A DNA stretch of 7,154 nucleotides, taken from Burkholderiales bacterium UBA2459 (GTDB lineage Bacteria > Pseudomonadota > Gammaproteobacteria > Burkholderiales > Burkholderiaceae_E). Shown here in pieces: positions 5,474 to 7,154 of this stretch. The translations under genes and the position numbers were made by a program. The notes beneath the pieces were generated by a model. That model was not told where the DNA came from. It saw only the letters and a program-made list of their open reading frames with translations, and did no database searches. The stretch is taken from the NCBI GenBank assembly GCA_002342365.1, contig DDPV01000048.1:5783-12936 (forward strand), read 5' to 3'. Positions within the stretch are counted from its first letter, which is position 1. Each line of letters opens with the position of its first letter.

Positions 5474-5502
5474 GATATATTGTCCAGGTGCTTCACGGCC
5501 AA
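5474..5502 (-). promoter_or_regulatory. Candidate sigma70 promoter of the Bug operon
   Basis: On the minus strand TTGGCC (5502-5497) and TATATC (5479-5474) each match 4 of 6 consensus bases with an ideal 17-bp spacer, in the only intergenic space upstream of the operon. Transcription would begin near 5467, giving a leader of about 130 nt. An overlapping alternative is TGGACA with GATAAC at 18 bp. Confidence 0.4.
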
Positions 5503-5508
5503 GGTCTT

Positions 5509-5521
5509 TTGTGATTCACAA
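5509..5521. promoter_or_regulatory. Dyad TTGTGA-T-TCACAA, candidate LysR-type (T-N11-A) operator
   Basis: A perfect 6-bp inverted repeat with a 1-bp centre fits the T-N11-A pattern of LysR-type regulators and lies 7-19 bp upstream of the candidate -35 element, where an activator would bind. LysR regulators commonly control Bug gene clusters, but no regulator gene is in the window. Confidence 0.35.
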
Positions 5522-5536
5522 GCTGCGGGCTTGTGA
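5516..5536. other. Hairpin with 8-bp perfect stem between the PP2C and Bug genes
   Basis: TCACAAGC (5516-5523), loop TGCGG, GCTTGTGA (5529-5536). It lies ~60 nt past the PP2C stop codon, where a terminator would be useful, but neither strand carries a T-run after it. It shares its TCACAA arm with the dyad at 5509-5521, so the two structures exclude each other. It could be a weak terminator or an extended operator. Confidence 0.4.
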
Positions 5537-5596
5537 GAGCCTTTACGATCGGGGCTGGCATCCGGAGTTCATGGGCCGACGCAAGCCAAGCTGCAT

Positions 5597-6649
5597 TTAA
5601 GGGTTTTGACCTTGCTTTTTGCTTTGCTCAAGCAGTTGCTTGATTGCGCGAAGCTGTTCGGTTTCTTGCGGCTGCTGACTGATAAAGAAACTGAATAGGG
5701 CAGCGCAGCAGATAAGGAGTGTCAATCCATACCAACCAAGCCGATTCGAGGTGCCGGTGCCAAGCCTTTGCCTCAGTGCCTTCACCATGCCAGCGGTGAG
5801 CAGGCGAAATGCTGGTCGCGCTGACACGCGTTGAGCGGCATGTTGCAGGGCTGCGGCACTTGGGTAGGCAATCAGTGCGCGCTTGGTCTTCACAAGGTGC
5901 TCGAGGTAATCATCGGCTTGAGGTCTGCGCAGCATGCAAAGGGCTTTGTCGTCATCGGACATCAGCCTTGCAAGCGCGGTATCAAGATAGGCGGCGAGCT
6001 GGCTGCCTTCAGGCTCGCTCGGACTCGCGATTTCAAGCAGCTTGCGCATCGCAAAGCCGCGTTCCTCTTCAAACAAGGCCTGGGCGCCGTCAGTCATGCA
6101 GGCAGCGAAGATAAAGCGTCCCTCGAGAATCGAAACTCTCAGGTGTTTAAACCAGCTTAGTTCAGCAAGGTAAAAGCTTGTGCTGAGGTCATCAGCATTT
6201 TCCGGTTCCGAACTGACAAACTGGTAGTTCGCGTCGCGGTCTTGGACTGCGCAAGCAAAGCCGTCGCCCAAATGAATCATGCAAAGATGGTTCGGCCCGA
6301 GCAAACAGGCCACGAGTGTGCAGTGCAGTGTATCGCTGCTCGCATCGGGAAAAGCATGTTCGAGATGCCGTCGCGCAGCGATAAGCGTGTTGATGATGAC
6401 ATCGGTCATGATCGCTGGCGAGCCTTTGCCCAGCGCGCGTTCAGCGACCTCGAGAAGTCGATCCGATAAGAACTCAACCGTGAGCTTGGCAGCCGGCCCG
6501 CCATGCTTGGCGTGGCGCGCGCCATCGGCGCAGATCAACAGCGCGTAGTCACCCTTTGTCCTGGCTGCGGCACTGTCAGTGCAGGCGAGCTGACGTTTGC
6601 GATGAAAGCTTCCCTGAACCGCTGCGGAGCCACAAAAATCGTAGATCAT
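5597..6649 (-). CDS. PP2C-type Ser/Thr protein phosphatase with C-terminal membrane anchor
   Basis: 350 aa. Residues ~1-245 form a PP2C-like phosphatase domain. The first metal-site block is a divergent KRQLACTDS (18-26, normally NQD or NED). It is followed by CADGARHAKHGGPAA (40-54, the DGxG block), SSDTLHCTLVACLL (104-117, the T-T-L/A block), IHLGDG (125-130, GDS/GDG block), ACMTDGAQALF (183-193, TDG block) and SDDDKALCML (231-240, the terminal DD/DN block). Metal-binding Asp candidates are therefore kept at all main positions. One membrane segment at ~305-324 (GWYGLTLLICCAALFSFFIS) precedes a charged 26-residue tail, so the enzyme should face the cytoplasm, N-in/C-out. Such phosphatases reverse Ser/Thr kinases or control phosphoprotein-regulated secretion systems; no kinase is in the window. 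The start codon lacks a well-spaced ribosome-binding site (GAGG only 2 nt upstream), and no upstream alternative exists before an in-frame stop. Confidence 0.8.
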   Translation of the reverse strand: MIYDFCGSAAVQGSFHRKRQLACTDSAAARTKGDYALLICADGARHAKHGGPAAKLTVEFLSDRLLEVAERALGKGSPAIMTDVIINTLIAARRHLEHAFPDASSDTLHCTLVACLLGPNHLCMIHLGDGFACAVQDRDANYQFVSSEPENADDLSTSFYLAELSWFKHLRVSILEGRFIFAACMTDGAQALFEEERGFAMRKLLEIASPSEPEGSQLAAYLDTALARLMSDDDKALCMLRRPQADDYLEHLVKTKRALIAYPSAAALQHAAQRVSARPAFRLLTAGMVKALRQRLGTGTSNRLGWYGLTLLICCAALFSFFISQQPQETEQLRAIKQLLEQSKKQGQNP

Positions 6650-6663
6650 TGCCTCGATGCCAT
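6646..6663 (-). other. Five-codon upstream ORF (MASRQ) overlapping the PP2C start
   Basis: ATG at 6663 opens five codons ending in a TGA that overlaps the phosphatase ATG as ATGA. It might supply terminating ribosomes to a start that lacks a good ribosome-binding site, but it is very short and may be chance. Confidence 0.15.
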
Positions 6664-6717
6664 GAGATTTGATGACCTGTTTGGGGAATCGTGATCAAGC
6701 TGTCACCGCCGATGACT

Positions 6718-7107
6718 TTAGCGACTGCCGCCTAGGTATCCGCTGCAATTGATTTCAACGCGTGCGGGCGGATAGACTTTGGGTGAGCCCACACGTGCTG
6801 CTTCAATCAAGGTTGAGCAGGGAAACTCGCCTGAAAAGAACTCCCTGCGAGCCCGCCAGACTTCGGTGTTTTCATCGAGACGGGTCACGAAAATCTGCAT
6901 GGTCATGATGTCGTCCATCACGCCGCCTGCAGCCTCGATGAGTGCCTGGATAATAAGAAACACCGATTTGGCCTGCTCGTACATGCTGTCTCCGGTGCCA
7001 ACGATTCCTGCCACATAAAAGTGGCCGTTGCTATGGACCTTGATGTTTGACCAGGTGTTTGGCGGCGGTGTGGGAGCTTCTGGGGGACTGAAGCTGACGT
7101 AAGGCAT
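6718..7107 (-). CDS. RidA/YjgF/YER057c/UK114 family protein, Arg-less subgroup
   Basis: 129 aa, the normal length for this small trimeric cytoplasmic family. Family text is clear: FYVAGIVGTGDSMYEQAKSV (30-49), ALIEAAGGVMDDIMTMQIFVT (55-75), and a C-terminal IEAARVGSPKVYPPARVEI (101-119). Classical RidA proteins deaminate reactive 2-aminoacrylate and related enamines/imines using an Arg in a P-A-R-S-x-V-E motif. Here the aligned motif is PCSTLIEA (96-103), with Ser in place of Arg, so canonical deaminase activity is unlikely and the protein belongs with the Arg-lacking Rid subgroups whose roles are mostly pathway-specific or unknown. An AGGAG 6 nt before the ATG supports the start. The phosphatase gene begins 68 nt downstream on the same strand, so cotranscription is possible but not shown. 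A short Pro-rich stretch (APTPPPNT, 11-18) precedes the fold. Confidence 0.88.
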   Translation of the reverse strand: MPYVSFSPPEAPTPPPNTWSNIKVHSNGHFYVAGIVGTGDSMYEQAKSVFLIIQALIEAAGGVMDDIMTMQIFVTRLDENTEVWRARREFFSGEFPCSTLIEAARVGSPKVYPPARVEINCSGYLGGSR

Positions 7108-7113
7108 TTGTGT

Positions 7114-7118
7114 CTCCT
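7114..7118 (-). promoter_or_regulatory. Ribosome-binding site of the RidA-family gene (AGGAG)
   Basis: AGGAG lies 6 nt before the ATG at 7107 on the minus strand, near-ideal. The remaining ~36 nt to the right edge show no stop codon in the minus frames and no recognisable gene; they are too short to interpret. Confidence 0.7.
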
Positions 7119-7154
7119 GTCGATCGATTGAGAAAACTGTGCTGCGGTCGATGC

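Noticed and set aside
5516..5536. Rho-independent terminator for the phosphatase gene
   Set aside because: The stem is good but no T-run follows on either strand, so it is listed only as a hairpin.
5509..5536. CRP-type operator (TGTGA...TCACA)
   Set aside because: The half-sites are separated by 1 nt, or are in inverted order, not by the 6 nt a CRP site needs.
1..7154. tRNA, rRNA, CRISPR array, insertion sequence or phage attachment site
   Set aside because: I saw no repeat-spacer pattern, transposase, terminal inverted repeats or tRNA-like cloverleaf in the window.

Overview
The window looks like chromosomal DNA from a betaproteobacterium, most likely Burkholderiales. The main reason is a tandem pair of Bug-type (tripartite tricarboxylate transporter receptor, TctC-like) periplasmic binding proteins, a family greatly expanded in that order. 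Coding density is high, codons are moderately GC-rich, and the proteins are Gram-negative in type (periplasmic signal peptides, a lytic transglycosylase). I cannot name the genus from sequence alone.

Layout. (1) 1-615: two small leftward genes at the left edge. One is a partial gene running off the window that may start at a TTG overlapping the stop of the gene before it; the other is a predicted 66-aa protein. An AT-rich divergent intergenic region follows. (2) 616-2259: a rightward pair, a TPR / membrane segment / SLT lytic transglycosylase (427 aa) followed after 6 nt by a pterin-4a-carbinolamine dehydratase. (3) 2341-3297: a rightward exported delta-class carbonic anhydrase. (4) 5338-3298: a leftward two-gene operon of Bug substrate-binding proteins whose last stop codon abuts the carbonic anhydrase stop codon with no gap. 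(5) 5339-5596: the control region of that operon, with a candidate promoter, a dyad fitting the LysR T-N11-A pattern, an 8-bp perfect hairpin, and a leader in which two mini-ORFs overlap each other and the first Bug gene. (6) 6649-5597: a leftward PP2C-type Ser/Thr phosphatase with one C-terminal membrane segment. (7) 7107-6718: a leftward RidA/YjgF-family protein lacking the family's catalytic Arg.

How the genes fit together. There is no single obvious pathway. The transglycosylase and dehydratase are probably cotranscribed but functionally unrelated. The two Bug proteins should scavenge small carboxylates or similar solutes; no TctA/TctB membrane genes are present. The carbonic anhydrase would hydrate CO2 in the periplasm. 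The phosphatase implies a partner Ser/Thr kinase outside the window. The points most worth follow-up are the bacterial delta-class carbonic anhydrase, the TPR-TM-SLT architecture, the mini-ORF relay ahead of the Bug operon, the Arg-less Rid protein and the unassigned small genes at the left edge.
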